Assembly (NCBI GenBank): GCA_003058525.1
Contig: QBVD01000037.1
Coordinates: 1 to 64,000 of the forward strand
Direction: 5' to 3'
Source: a gamma proteobacterium symbiont of Ctena orbiculata
GTDB taxonomy: Bacteria; Pseudomonadota; Gammaproteobacteria; Chromatiales; Chromatiaceae
DNA: 64,000 bases
A program made the position numbers and the translations under genes. Below the pieces are notes generated by a model. The model ran no database searches. It saw nothing but the letters and a program-made list of their open reading frames with translations, and was not told the DNA's origin. Within the stretch, counting starts at the first letter, position 1. Each line of letters opens with the position of its first letter. This document shows, in pieces, positions 34,448-42,885 of the stretch.

Positions 34448-34548
34448 CGTTCCCATGCTCTGCGTGAGAATGCATACATCAGTTGAGCGAACTATGGGCT
34501 CCCATGAAGAGCTAGACCGTCACGCTTCAGCACAGGAGCGCGGGAACG
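34448..34548. repeat. Family C element, about 100 bp with inverted ends
   Basis: CGTTCCCATGCTC at 34448 and GAGCGCGGGAACG ending 34548 form a 13 bp inverted repeat with two mismatches, and the first end continues TGCGTGAGAATGCATAC. The ends resemble a type of small dispersed element (CGTTCCCACGCTC...GAGCGTGGGAACG) that I recall from other bacteria, including sulfur oxidizers. The rest of the 34386-34760 gap shows nothing further. Confidence 0.5.
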
Positions 34549-34760
34549 AGGCCAGTATGATACAGCGTTCTGAAGGATATTGATCGATCATGGTGCGGCA
34601 AGCCTCGCCCTAGACAATTTCAAAGCTTGCCTTGACCCTACTTCGTCAGATAGTGTCTTGCGATAAGCTGTGGTATTGAGCGGCAAGACATGATTATCAT
34701 CTGTGATGGTTCATTCTATCCTGATGTGTTTCTGATCTATTCAAGGCAGGGAAACTACGG

Positions 34761-35834
34761 GTGAAAACACTTTTCGAAAAACTTCTTCGCGCTACAACTT
34801 CTCTGATAAACCGGATTGCCCGGCTTTATCATCCCCGAACCCTACGGGAAAAGGGTTGGATTTGGGGCAGTATGCTCGGCGTTGTCACTCTTTCCGTATT
34901 GCTTTTTCTACTCGGACTCTATTGGAGCAGCGTGCCCGAACCCTTCGATGTACGCAACAACACCCACAGTATGCTGCAGGAGATGAGCCTGAAACCGGTC
35001 ACCGGTTCCTACACCACCGCCGCCCTAGTCACTGTCATGGAAACCCTGTTGCAAAAACCGGGAGGTTATCTGAGTAATGACATCACGCCACCGAGCGTTT
35101 TTCTGGACAATATTCCCAACTGGGAGTTCGGTGCCCTCACCCAGGCCCGCGATCTGGCCCGCTCGTTACGCAATGATATGAGCCGCTCTCAATCCCAGTC
35201 GTTGGAAAACGAGGATCTGGCCATCACCGAGCCTCAATTCAACTACAGTAACGACTCCTGGATATTCCCTTCGACCGAGGGTGAGTACCGTAAGGGTCTC
35301 GAGGCACTCAGACGCTATCTAAGCGGCCTCTCCCAACAAGGCGAGACGAGTACCCAGTTCTTTGCCCGTGCCGATAATCTGCGTGACTGGCTGGCGATAG
35401 TCGAGAAGCGTCTGGGAAGCCTATCCCAACGCTTGAGCGCCAGTGTGGGGCAGGAGCGCATCAATACCGACCTCGCGGGCGACCCTGACGCCGCACAATC
35501 GACCGCCACCTCGGACAATGTCAGGGTACAGACACCATGGCTCGAGATAGATGATGTCTTCTTCGAGGCCCGCGGCGCCACCTGGGCCCTGATTCACTTT
35601 CTGCATGCAGTAGAGATCGATTTTCAGGATATATTGAGGAAGAAAAATGCCCTGGTGAGTCTGCGTCAGATCATCCGCGAACTGGAATCCACCCAGGGCT
35701 CCATCAGCAGTCCGGTGGTATTGAACGGCAGTGGATTGGGGATCTTCGCCAACTACTCACTGGTCATGGCCTCTTACATATCACGGGCCAATGCGGCAGT
35801 CATCGATCTGCGGAGTTTACTAAGCCAGGGGTAG
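34761..35834 (+). CDS. DUF2333 family protein
   Basis: A 357-residue protein with a GTG start. One membrane helix near residues 35-55 (SMLGVVTLSVLLFLLGLYW) anchors a large soluble domain, presumably periplasmic. Family blocks include ALVTVMETLLQKPGGYLSND and WEFGALTQARDLARSLRNDM. The function is unknown; no partner is suggested by position. It converges with the small basic ORF two bases beyond its stop. Confidence 0.85.
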   Translation: MKTLFEKLLRATTSLINRIARLYHPRTLREKGWIWGSMLGVVTLSVLLFLLGLYWSSVPEPFDVRNNTHSMLQEMSLKPVTGSYTTAALVTVMETLLQKPGGYLSNDITPPSVFLDNIPNWEFGALTQARDLARSLRNDMSRSQSQSLENEDLAITEPQFNYSNDSWIFPSTEGEYRKGLEALRRYLSGLSQQGETSTQFFARADNLRDWLAIVEKRLGSLSQRLSASVGQERINTDLAGDPDAAQSTATSDNVRVQTPWLEIDDVFFEARGATWALIHFLHAVEIDFQDILRKKNALVSLRQIIRELESTQGSISSPVVLNGSGLGIFANYSLVMASYISRANAAVIDLRSLLSQG

Positions 35835-35836
35835 GG

Positions 35837-36109
35837 TTATTTAGCGCTAAACCGTTTCCTGATCTTTGCTAAAAGCTTGCTTAATTCCTTACGCATTTTT
35901 TTAGGTTTTTTACCGTGTTTATCGGAGATCTTGACGAAACGATCCTCGTATTTCCTGGCCAGATTACGCGTTTTCTTGTCGGTGTCTTCAAGTTTCTTAC
36001 GCAGCTTCTTCTTCCTCAACGCCTCGATCAATTCACGATCGCGCTTGGCGAAATAGATATCCTCTTCCGCCTGTCCCTTGAGCCACAGCTTGTTGAACGA
36101 GTCGGTCAT
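35837..36109 (-). CDS. Small basic hypothetical protein
   Basis: A 90-residue, highly charged protein. A moderately acidic N-terminus (LKGQAEEDIYFAKRDRELIE) is followed by a Lys/Arg-rich helical stretch (ALRKKKLRKKLEDTDKKTR) and a basic C-terminus (KKMRKELSKLLAKIRKRFSA). It looks like a nucleic-acid-binding or coiled-coil protein. I do not recognise the family. It lies downstream of the desaturase gene on the same strand. Confidence 0.6.
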   Translation of the reverse strand: MTDSFNKLWLKGQAEEDIYFAKRDRELIEALRKKKLRKKLEDTDKKTRNLARKYEDRFVKISDKHGKKPKKMRKELSKLLAKIRKRFSAK

Positions 36110-36185
36110 GCAAAACCCCCGTCTGTTACCGTCCGCCCCCCCGCACGAAGATGTTGAAAACCTCCTTGTTTAGCAGCGCAAGGTG

Positions 36186-37367
36186 TCACCGCACCGGCGT
36201 CATCCCGTAGGATCGGAGGATGGAGACAAACTCCTGTAACGCCTCCACTCCGCTCGCTTCCGCCTGGGCGCACCATAGACTCAGGGCTTCAAGACGTTTT
36301 TCGTGGCTGGAGGCCTGCTGTTCCCAGATCGCCTGCAGCTTCAATTTGAACTGATAGACCTTGTCCAGGGCCGCATTGGTATCGAGAATCTCTTTCAGCT
36401 GTAACAGGTCGCTATCGCTCAGCAGCATGCTGTCCCGGCGCACCAGGCGCTGGGCACTGCGATATAGACTTCGCAGCGGACGTTGGGCATGCCTGATCTC
36501 ATATCTGAACACCGGCTTCAACACCTTGCGACGATAATCACTCAACAATTGCAGCCGATTGACCGTCAGCGCCTTAATCGCATCTATGTCCAGTTGTGAA
36601 CGCTCTGCGATCAAGGCGCGCTTGGGTGCAATCTTGAGCACTCTTGCCAATCGTAAAAAAGTGAACAACTTGATATAGAACCAGCCCAGATCAAACTCCC
36701 ACCACCGGTTTGACAGCTTGGCGGAGCTGCCGAAAGCGTGATGGTTGTTGTGCAACTCCTCTCCACCGATAAAGATTCCCCAGGGAACGATGTTGGTCGC
36801 CGCATTGGGGATCTCGAAATTGCGATAGCCCCAATAGTGGCCGATACCATTGATCACCCCCGCAGCCCAGAACGGTATCCATATCATCTGGATAGCCCAC
36901 ACCGTAATGCCTGCAGGGCCCAACAGTATCAACTCAACGACAAACAGCAGTGCGATGCCCAAATAGTTGTAGCGTGTATAGAGATGGCGTTCCAGCCAAT
37001 CGTCCGGTGTTCCCTTACCGTAGCGTTCCAGGGTCTCCTGATTCTTTGCCTCCTGCTGGTAAAGCTCTGCACCCTGCCACAACACTTTGCTCAATCCCTG
37101 GATCTGGGGACTGTGGGGATCGTCCTCCATTTCACACTTCGCATGGTGCTTGCGATGGATGGACACCCATTCACGGGTCACCATACCGGTCGTCAACCAG
37201 AGCCAGAATCGAAAGAAATGGCTCAGCACAGGATGTAACCAGAGCGCCCGGTGGGCCTGATGACGATGAAGAAAGACTGTCACCGAAACGATGGTGATAT
37301 GGGTGAGAACCAGGATCAGAATAATAAAATCTGACAGTGATAAATCGAATAAGCCATTGAGTGTCAT
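36186..37367 (-). CDS. Acyl-CoA/fatty acid delta-9-type desaturase
   Basis: This 393-residue membrane desaturase has all three histidine boxes: HRHQAHRAL (near residue 33), HRKHHAKCE (near 70) and EELHNNHHAF (near 203). Hydrophobic segments flank boxes 1 and 2 (LILVLTHITIVSVTVFL, and GIALLFVVELILLGPAG with AIQMIWIPFWAAGVINGI). The C-terminal ~150 residues are a helical extension. It introduces a double bond into acyl chains to adjust membrane fluidity. It stands alone. The 480 bp upstream gap to 37849 contains a family B remnant and a family A left tip. Confidence 0.9.
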   Translation of the reverse strand: MTLNGLFDLSLSDFIILILVLTHITIVSVTVFLHRHQAHRALWLHPVLSHFFRFWLWLTTGMVTREWVSIHRKHHAKCEMEDDPHSPQIQGLSKVLWQGAELYQQEAKNQETLERYGKGTPDDWLERHLYTRYNYLGIALLFVVELILLGPAGITVWAIQMIWIPFWAAGVINGIGHYWGYRNFEIPNAATNIVPWGIFIGGEELHNNHHAFGSSAKLSNRWWEFDLGWFYIKLFTFLRLARVLKIAPKRALIAERSQLDIDAIKALTVNRLQLLSDYRRKVLKPVFRYEIRHAQRPLRSLYRSAQRLVRRDSMLLSDSDLLQLKEILDTNAALDKVYQFKLKLQAIWEQQASSHEKRLEALSLWCAQAEASGVEALQEFVSILRSYGMTPVR

Positions 37368-37735
37368 GAAAAACCTGCTGGCATCATTGATGCTTTACCA
37401 AATATGGCAAGTGTGTGATTGGTAAGGGTGTCCCCATTCACTAACGGATCGTCGCTGGATACTATGTTCAGCGAGAATATCCCAATAGTATATACACTGT
37501 ATACCGGTTTGCAGACCCCTGCAGTCTAGATAGACATTACACTTATGTCCGGTGCTCAGCCGAATTGCATAAGCCATTTAAAATAAAGGGATAATCGGTA
37601 TTTTACAATAACGCACCCGGCAAGTATGCCCTATCTGGACAGACCCGGCTTACTCAGAAGGCATTTACACGGTTAACTACACCCATGAAGTTATTTCTTT
37701 GGTTACCATTCATCCTACATTCGACCAATTGGTAA

Positions 37736-37780
37736 TTTGCGTAAATTTTTCATGATTGGCGTTCATTTGCGGCCATTTCT
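37736..37780. repeat. Family B element end, partial (copy B5)
   Basis: TTTGCGTAAATTTTTCATGA followed by TTGGCGTTCATTTGCGGCCAT resembles the right end of copy B2 (TTTGCGTAAATTTGCGGTGATTAACGTCC...) with several changes. No left partner was found. Confidence 0.5.
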
Positions 37781-37820
37781 TATTATCCGCAAACAATCGG
37801 CTATCCAAATGCTGGACCCT

Positions 37821-37852
37821 GGGGCCTGTTACCACTCATCCAATCGGCCCTA
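37821..37852. repeat. Family A left tip remnant
   Basis: GGGGCCTGTTACCACTCATC followed by CAATCGGCCCTA is the left tip of family A, ending within the stop codon of the CofD-like gene (TAG, reverse complement of CTA at 37850-37852). The element is otherwise missing, and the repeat boundary marks the gene end. Confidence 0.6.
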
Positions 37853-39043
37853 GGTCAGGGAGAGCAGGGCCGAGACCAGCAGTTTCGAATCGTAGTAGGG
37901 TGCGCTGCGTCTACTGATAAGCGTTGTATCTATTACCTGAATATCAAGTTCCTCGACAAGCTTGGCAGAGAGTTTCGATGGGTATTGCCCATTTCTACTG
38001 TCGAGGAGTATGAAATTCAATTGCCTTCCTTTTGCGGCATTACCCGAAAAATTTTTACGCAAATAGTGCATCAACCGCCGCACCGCATCGTTCAGATTCA
38101 TACCCAGCTGTTCCGGATCTGCACCCAGATTTGGTACGTAGACCTTAGGGCAATCATTTTCCGCTATCGAGGCCCCGACACCTTGAGGCAGAAGATTGGC
38201 CACCAGACTGGTGTAAAAACTGCCGGGGGGATAGACAATCAACTCCGCTTTTTGTATCAGCTTATGGTTTTTTTTGCGTAATTGCGATTTCACCGGTGTG
38301 TATTTATCCAAGCGTCTGGAGAGGGAGATCTCTTTCACCGGACTCTCAAGGGGCGAAACCTCCTTGCCGGTCAGCAGATGTTGACCGACTATACGACTGC
38401 CATCTTCCAACTCTGCCGTGAGATGGAATTTATCATTGACGACCGCACGCACCAGTCCCTGAACCCCCAACAGCTTTTCGAACAGAAAGATGATCGGGTC
38501 GAGATGTTCATGGTTATTGAGATAACCGCCACTGAGAATCAGATTTCCGATACTGGCGCCACGCAGATCGAACTTTGCCGGCATGGCGTCATAGAAATAG
38601 CCCAACTGATAGCGGATGATACGTCTGATGGGATTGTTTACCGGTTCCACCAGCGGGTGTCTGCCTCTGATCATTGACTCGAGCTGATGTAGCAGCTCAC
38701 CCTTCTCTGCCTTAAGGGGAAAACGGTAGGTCAGTAGTTCATAGACCTCCGGATGTCCGGTCACTGTTTCATCCGCCAATGCAACGAGTCGACTGCGCAA
38801 ATCTCCAATAGAGGGCATGTCGAATGCCTGACGTAATTTGGCGGAACTGCCGCCGGAGTCGAATGGGGTTACCAGATGTATTGAATTATGGGTGTAGCCT
38901 TTCAAGACCCGGCTAACGTCATTGAGGGCGCTGCCACCGCTGAAGAAGAGTATCCTTGGTCCGAGTTCAGGGCTTTTCTGATAACGACTGATGCGGAGCG
39001 GATCGGGTATGCGTACAGTGCGTGTAACAAAGATATCTTTCAT
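37850..39043 (-). CDS. CofD/YvcK-like protein (GAK-system type)
   Basis: A 397-residue protein of the 2-phospho-lactate transferase-like (CofD/YvcK) fold. Signatures are ILFFSGGSALNDVSRVLKGY near residue 31, HLVTPFDSGGSSAKLRQAF, and GNLILSGGYLNN with the later GPGSFYTSL-like YPPGSFYTSLVANLLPQGV. The length and an N-terminal extension are closer to the CofD-like protein of the GAK (grasp, amphi-Trp, kinase) systems than to typical YvcK of about 320 residues. No ATP-grasp or HprK-like partner is in the window, so the pathway is not shown. Confidence 0.7.
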   Translation of the reverse strand: MKDIFVTRTVRIPDPLRISRYQKSPELGPRILFFSGGSALNDVSRVLKGYTHNSIHLVTPFDSGGSSAKLRQAFDMPSIGDLRSRLVALADETVTGHPEVYELLTYRFPLKAEKGELLHQLESMIRGRHPLVEPVNNPIRRIIRYQLGYFYDAMPAKFDLRGASIGNLILSGGYLNNHEHLDPIIFLFEKLLGVQGLVRAVVNDKFHLTAELEDGSRIVGQHLLTGKEVSPLESPVKEISLSRRLDKYTPVKSQLRKKNHKLIQKAELIVYPPGSFYTSLVANLLPQGVGASIAENDCPKVYVPNLGADPEQLGMNLNDAVRRLMHYLRKNFSGNAAKGRQLNFILLDSRNGQYPSKLSAKLVEELDIQVIDTTLISRRSAPYYDSKLLVSALLSLT

Positions 39044-39247
39044 GAAGTGCCCATTCGATCAGCTACCGATTGTTGAGCGGAATATTGTCTTCAATTATTC
39101 GCCAACCGAACTAATTATAGTATGGAACAATTACTGAAAAAGAATAATTTAATGTGATTGAATATTTAACCCACGAATACTACCGACTTATTCTATGTGT
39201 ATCATTGCAGTCATGCTCTGGCATGTGGCATGAATCAGTGACATGAT

Positions 39248-39622
39248 GTGATGATGAACGGTTCGAAGAAGGCGATCAACAGCATCCATAGCGATCGGGA
39301 AAAAACCATCGCAATGATGGTATATGCACTGCAGGCCCTTTCTTTCCTGTTCGTCATTACCTTTCCGGTTGCCGTCATTATCAACTACGTCAAGCGCGAC
39401 GATGTCAGGAACAGTTGGCTTGAATCACACTACAGATGGCAGATCCGCACCTTCTGGTTCAGTCTCCTGTGGATAGTGATCGGCTACCTCACAATCTTCA
39501 TCCTGATTGGCTACCTGGTGCTTTTGGTTAATATGGTGTGGTTGATCTATCGCATAATCAAAGGCTGGCTGAGACTCTCCGAGGGACGTGAGATGTACGG
39601 CATAAGCAATCACACAACATAA
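39248..39622 (+). CDS. Small membrane protein, DUF4870-like
   Basis: A 124-residue protein with three hydrophobic helices (about 24-48, 70-89 and 91-107). The pattern ALQALSFLFVITFPVAVIIN, then YVKRDDVRNSWLESHYRWQI and FWFSLLWIVIGYLTIF, is that of DUF4870-type proteins, in which the central W-x-E-S-H-x-R-W-Q block is conserved. Function is unknown. It is followed 6 bp later by another membrane protein, so the two are likely co-transcribed. Confidence 0.65.
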   Translation: MMMNGSKKAINSIHSDREKTIAMMVYALQALSFLFVITFPVAVIINYVKRDDVRNSWLESHYRWQIRTFWFSLLWIVIGYLTIFILIGYLVLLVNMVWLIYRIIKGWLRLSEGREMYGISNHTT

Positions 39623-39628
39623 GGTATC

Positions 39629-40417
39629 ATGCAGAATCAGCATCCATCAGCGATGTCACAGCAGCGAATTAAAGAAGCCCTGATTCGGGGCGCTATCTGG
39701 GCATTTATCGGACTGCTTTACGCCATGCTGTTTGTCTTCTCGGCCGCTTTCGCCGACTATTGGCAACTGCCGATCGATCCCTACCTGTTCGCAGGCGTAC
39801 TGGCCGGAACCCTTGGTGCGCTGATTTACAGCAGTATGCGTCTTGCGGTTTTGATGACTACCATTATTTCACCTATCTCCATTTTCTATTTCATCCTTAC
39901 AGATCACCCGGTCGATCTCTTGATGTTGGTGATAGTGGTCTCCGTTGTGGGGGCGATTGTGGGTGCGCTGTATGGCGTCTTCTCCATGGGTTCAAGGGTA
40001 AATCGCGCAGATGCGAAAACCCTGGCCGGATTCAGCGCCGGATGGTTGGCCTCACTTAGCTATCTGCTGGTTGTCAACCTCACTGCTCCGCTTTCAATCA
40101 GTACCCTAGTGGCCCTCCTCTGCCCCCTTACCGGTATCCTCTATGTCGCCCTGGTCCCCGGATTTATCAAGCTCTATGACAATCTGCTGCCACCGGTGGG
40201 GGATGGTTTGATGGTGGGCATGGGGGTATCGGGGTTTATCGCACTCTGTTTTTTCGTCATGATCGGTTCTATTGATGACAGTGTAGCGGGGCCGCTCTCC
40301 GCCGTATTGGAGGTTATCCACGGGAATCTGCCGGCTGCTGTTGTCGGGGGCCTTATCGGCGCCGGCCTGGCCGGTGTCGGATCGGGGCTTCTATTGACCG
40401 ACTGGCAGGACCTGTAG
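39629..40417 (+). CDS. Polytopic membrane protein of unknown function
   Basis: A 262-residue protein with about seven hydrophobic helices, starting after RIKEALIRGAIWAFIGLLYA and including ISPISIFYFILTDHPVDLLM, then VVSVVGAIVGALYGVFSMGS. I do not recognise a transporter motif or family. It starts 6 bp after the DUF4870-like gene. The open frame ends with LLLTDWQDL and a stop followed by the gap holding family B copy B3. Confidence 0.6.
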   Translation: MQNQHPSAMSQQRIKEALIRGAIWAFIGLLYAMLFVFSAAFADYWQLPIDPYLFAGVLAGTLGALIYSSMRLAVLMTTIISPISIFYFILTDHPVDLLMLVIVVSVVGAIVGALYGVFSMGSRVNRADAKTLAGFSAGWLASLSYLLVVNLTAPLSISTLVALLCPLTGILYVALVPGFIKLYDNLLPPVGDGLMVGMGVSGFIALCFFVMIGSIDDSVAGPLSAVLEVIHGNLPAAVVGGLIGAGLAGVGSGLLLTDWQDL

Positions 40418-40466
40418 CGCAAGGCAATTTTTTTATGCGGCAGGCACTTTATTTAAAAAAAGTAAA

Positions 40467-40622
40467 GTCCGCAAATGAACGCAAATATATTTATTTACTG
40501 TATGTAACACAGACTCTAACCTACCGCGAGGGAGAGGTAGGGTGAGAGCGGATGGCTGACAATGGTGGGTAACCAGGAAAAATATTAAAGCTATTTGCGT
40601 TTATTCGTGTTCATTTGCGGAC
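40467..40622. repeat. Family B element, divergent copy (B3)
   Basis: GTCCGCAAATGAACGCAAATA at 40467 faces TATTTGCGTTTATTCGTGTTCATTTGCGGAC ending at 40622. The right end has a ten-base insertion (ACACGAATAA when read inverted). The interior contains no ORF. The gap from 40418 to 40719 holds only this element plus a further TTCGCGAGTATTCGCGGC. Confidence 0.6.
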
Positions 40623-40719
40623 AGAAAAATCATTCGCGAGTATTCGCGGCTTGCTTATACAACCCACGATCACCAAGTCACCTATACAGTGGCTGAGTAT
40701 TGTGGGCAATCAGGATATT

Positions 40720-42138
40720 TTACTGCCAGTCCGAGTGGATGAAACCCCATTCCGGGTGATCCACGCGTTCGTAGGTATGGGCACCGAAGGCGTCCCGCTG
40801 GGCCTGGATCAGGTTTTGCGGCAACCGGTCGGTCCGGTAACTGTCGAAATAGTTGAGACAGGCGCTCATCACCGGAACCGGGATCCCGGCACCGCAGGCA
40901 AAACAGACTACTTTTCGCCAGGCAACCTGCAACCCTTGTAACTGAGCTCCCAATGCAGGATCGACCATCAGATTTATCGGTTTCGGGTGATTGGAAAAGG
41001 CGTTGCGGATGGGATCGAGCAGTCGCGCCCTGATAATACACCCTCCCTTCCAGATACGCGCTGTTTCCGCCAGATCGATCGACCACTGATAGCGTTCCGA
41101 AGCGCTTTGAATCAGATCCAATCCCTGGGCGTACGCAGTGATCCGAGAGGCGTATATGGCGCCGTGGAAATCCGCCAGCAAGGCTTCCTTTTCAGTTGTA
41201 TCGCTGACTTCAGGCCCATGTATCAGTGGGGATGCCGCCACGCGCTGGGCTTTCATTGCAGAGAGCAGCCTGGCATCCACTGCGGCAGCGATGCCAGGCA
41301 CCGCCACACCCTGCTCGAGTGCGGCCTGTACCGTCCAACGACCGGTCCCCTTCTGCCCTGCCTTATCCATCACCAGACTCACCAGGGGTGAGCCGCTATC
41401 CCGATCCACAACCTTCATCACCTGGGCGGTCAATTCCACAAGGAAAGATTCCATCGGGCCTTGATTCCAACTGTCGAACCGCTCGGCCATCTCAATCTCA
41501 CTTAGACCCAGACCACGATGCATCAGGTCATAGACCTCAGCAAGCAGCTGCATATCCGCGTATTCGATCCCATTATGGACCATCTTGACGAAATGGCCGG
41601 CACCGTCCGGCCCCACATGAGTGACACAGGCACCCGCCTCGGTCTGGGCGGTGATCGCCTCAAACACCGCACGAACCTCCGCATAGGAGTCGCTGGAACC
41701 GCCCGGCATCATCGAGGGACCGTGGCGCGCCCCCTCCTCACCACCGGATATGCCGACACCGACGAAGTGAAGCCCTTTCTCGCGCAGATAGCTTTCCCGG
41801 CGCCGGGTATCCTCAAACCATGAGTTGCCGCCATCCATAATGATATCACCGGGCTCCAGCAACGGGATCAACTGTTCGATCACCTGATCAACGGGGTCCC
41901 CCGCCTTGATCATCAGCAGGATCCTTCTTGGCCGCTCCAGCAGGTCTATAAACCGGGCCATCTCGGGATCCCCGCCAAACCCCTTACCACGATGCTCATC
42001 TAAAAACTCAGTGATTGCGGCGCTGCGGCGATTCCACACCGCAACCGGAAATCCCTTCTCTTCCATGTTAAGCGCCAGATTGCGTCCCATGACACCCAAC
42101 CCGATCAGGCCGATATGAAAATGTTTGATTTCAGGCAT
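40720..42138 (-). CDS. gnd: 6-phosphogluconate dehydrogenase, decarboxylating
   Basis: A 472-residue enzyme of the oxidative pentose phosphate pathway, making ribulose 5-phosphate, CO2 and NADPH. The NADP-binding loop GLGVMGRNLALNM begins near residue 13, the substrate motif GGNSWFEDT lies near residue 103, and GISGGEEGARHGPSMMPGG near 128-146. The catalytic Lys and Glu are in HFVKMVHNGIEYADMQLLAE. Length matches the long (dimeric) type. It is the last gene of zwf-pgl-gnd. Confidence 0.95.
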   Translation of the reverse strand: MPEIKHFHIGLIGLGVMGRNLALNMEEKGFPVAVWNRRSAAITEFLDEHRGKGFGGDPEMARFIDLLERPRRILLMIKAGDPVDQVIEQLIPLLEPGDIIMDGGNSWFEDTRRRESYLREKGLHFVGVGISGGEEGARHGPSMMPGGSSDSYAEVRAVFEAITAQTEAGACVTHVGPDGAGHFVKMVHNGIEYADMQLLAEVYDLMHRGLGLSEIEMAERFDSWNQGPMESFLVELTAQVMKVVDRDSGSPLVSLVMDKAGQKGTGRWTVQAALEQGVAVPGIAAAVDARLLSAMKAQRVAASPLIHGPEVSDTTEKEALLADFHGAIYASRITAYAQGLDLIQSASERYQWSIDLAETARIWKGGCIIRARLLDPIRNAFSNHPKPINLMVDPALGAQLQGLQVAWRKVVCFACGAGIPVPVMSACLNYFDSYRTDRLPQNLIQAQRDAFGAHTYERVDHPEWGFIHSDWQ

Positions 42139-42177
42139 GGTCTGTTCCTGTCAGTTAAGGCCTGTCGTCTACAGCCT

Positions 42178-42885
42178 CTAGAAACCCAGTCTTTGCTCTT
42201 CCGGCAACGCACGGGCCGCCTGGATGTCCATCAACCAATCCCCGTCCAATGCTATGGCTGCCGGCACACTGCGATCGACCAACGCCCTGCGAACGGCATC
42301 CGCCTTCTCCTCACCCTGGACCATAACCAACAGATATCTGGCGCTTTGAATAACGGGTGGGGTAATCGTCAACCTTTGTAGCGGTGGTTTTGCGGCAATC
42401 GCAGGCATTACACGTCGCTTCTCTTCATCCAACGCGGCCGACCCGGGGAAGATCGATGCCGTGTGACCGTCATCACCGACTCCCAGGAGAAGGATGTCGA
42501 TCCTCTCCGGCAATACCAGTTCGTACACTTCCGCCGCCTTGTCCGGATCCTCTTCGCCGCACATGCGATAGACATTCATACCATCGGGCCTGTCACCATC
42601 CGGAAACAAGCTGCGCATAACCGTGGTGTAATTATTCTCCGATGTGTTCACCGGCACACAACGCTCATCGCCGAAATAGAGATTGATGCACGACCAGGGT
42701 ATATCCTTGCGCATCGCCAGGCGCCGGTAGATAGGCAGAGGGGTCGCCCCACCGGCCAGCATGAGGTGGCATCGCATGGATGACTCAAGCACCCGCTGGA
42801 TTTTGTCACCTATCCACCGTTCAGCCTGAGCTGCAAACTCAACTGGATCGACAATGAATCTATCCATTAAATAATCTCCCGCCAT
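42178..42885 (-). CDS. pgl: 6-phosphogluconolactonase
   Basis: A 235-residue DevB-type lactonase hydrolysing 6-phosphogluconolactone. Family blocks LAGGATPLPIYRRLAM near residue 43-58, LYFGDERCVPVNTSENNY, and LGVGDDGHTASIFPGSAALD near 135-155 are present. The start overlaps the end of zwf by about 19 bp and gnd follows 39 bp after its stop, so the three genes form one operon. Confidence 0.93.
   Translation of the reverse strand: MAGDYLMDRFIVDPVEFAAQAERWIGDKIQRVLESSMRCHLMLAGGATPLPIYRRLAMRKDIPWSCINLYFGDERCVPVNTSENNYTTVMRSLFPDGDRPDGMNVYRMCGEEDPDKAAEVYELVLPERIDILLLGVGDDGHTASIFPGSAALDEEKRRVMPAIAAKPPLQRLTITPPVIQSARYLLVMVQGEEKADAVRRALVDRSVPAAIALDGDWLMDIQAARALPEEQRLGF

Noticed and set aside
34386-34760. 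tRNA or small RNA gene after ctaB
   Set aside because: The GC-rich inverted ends at 34448 and 34548 at first looked like an RNA, but no cloverleaf or T-loop motif is present, and they fit a small inverted-repeat element.
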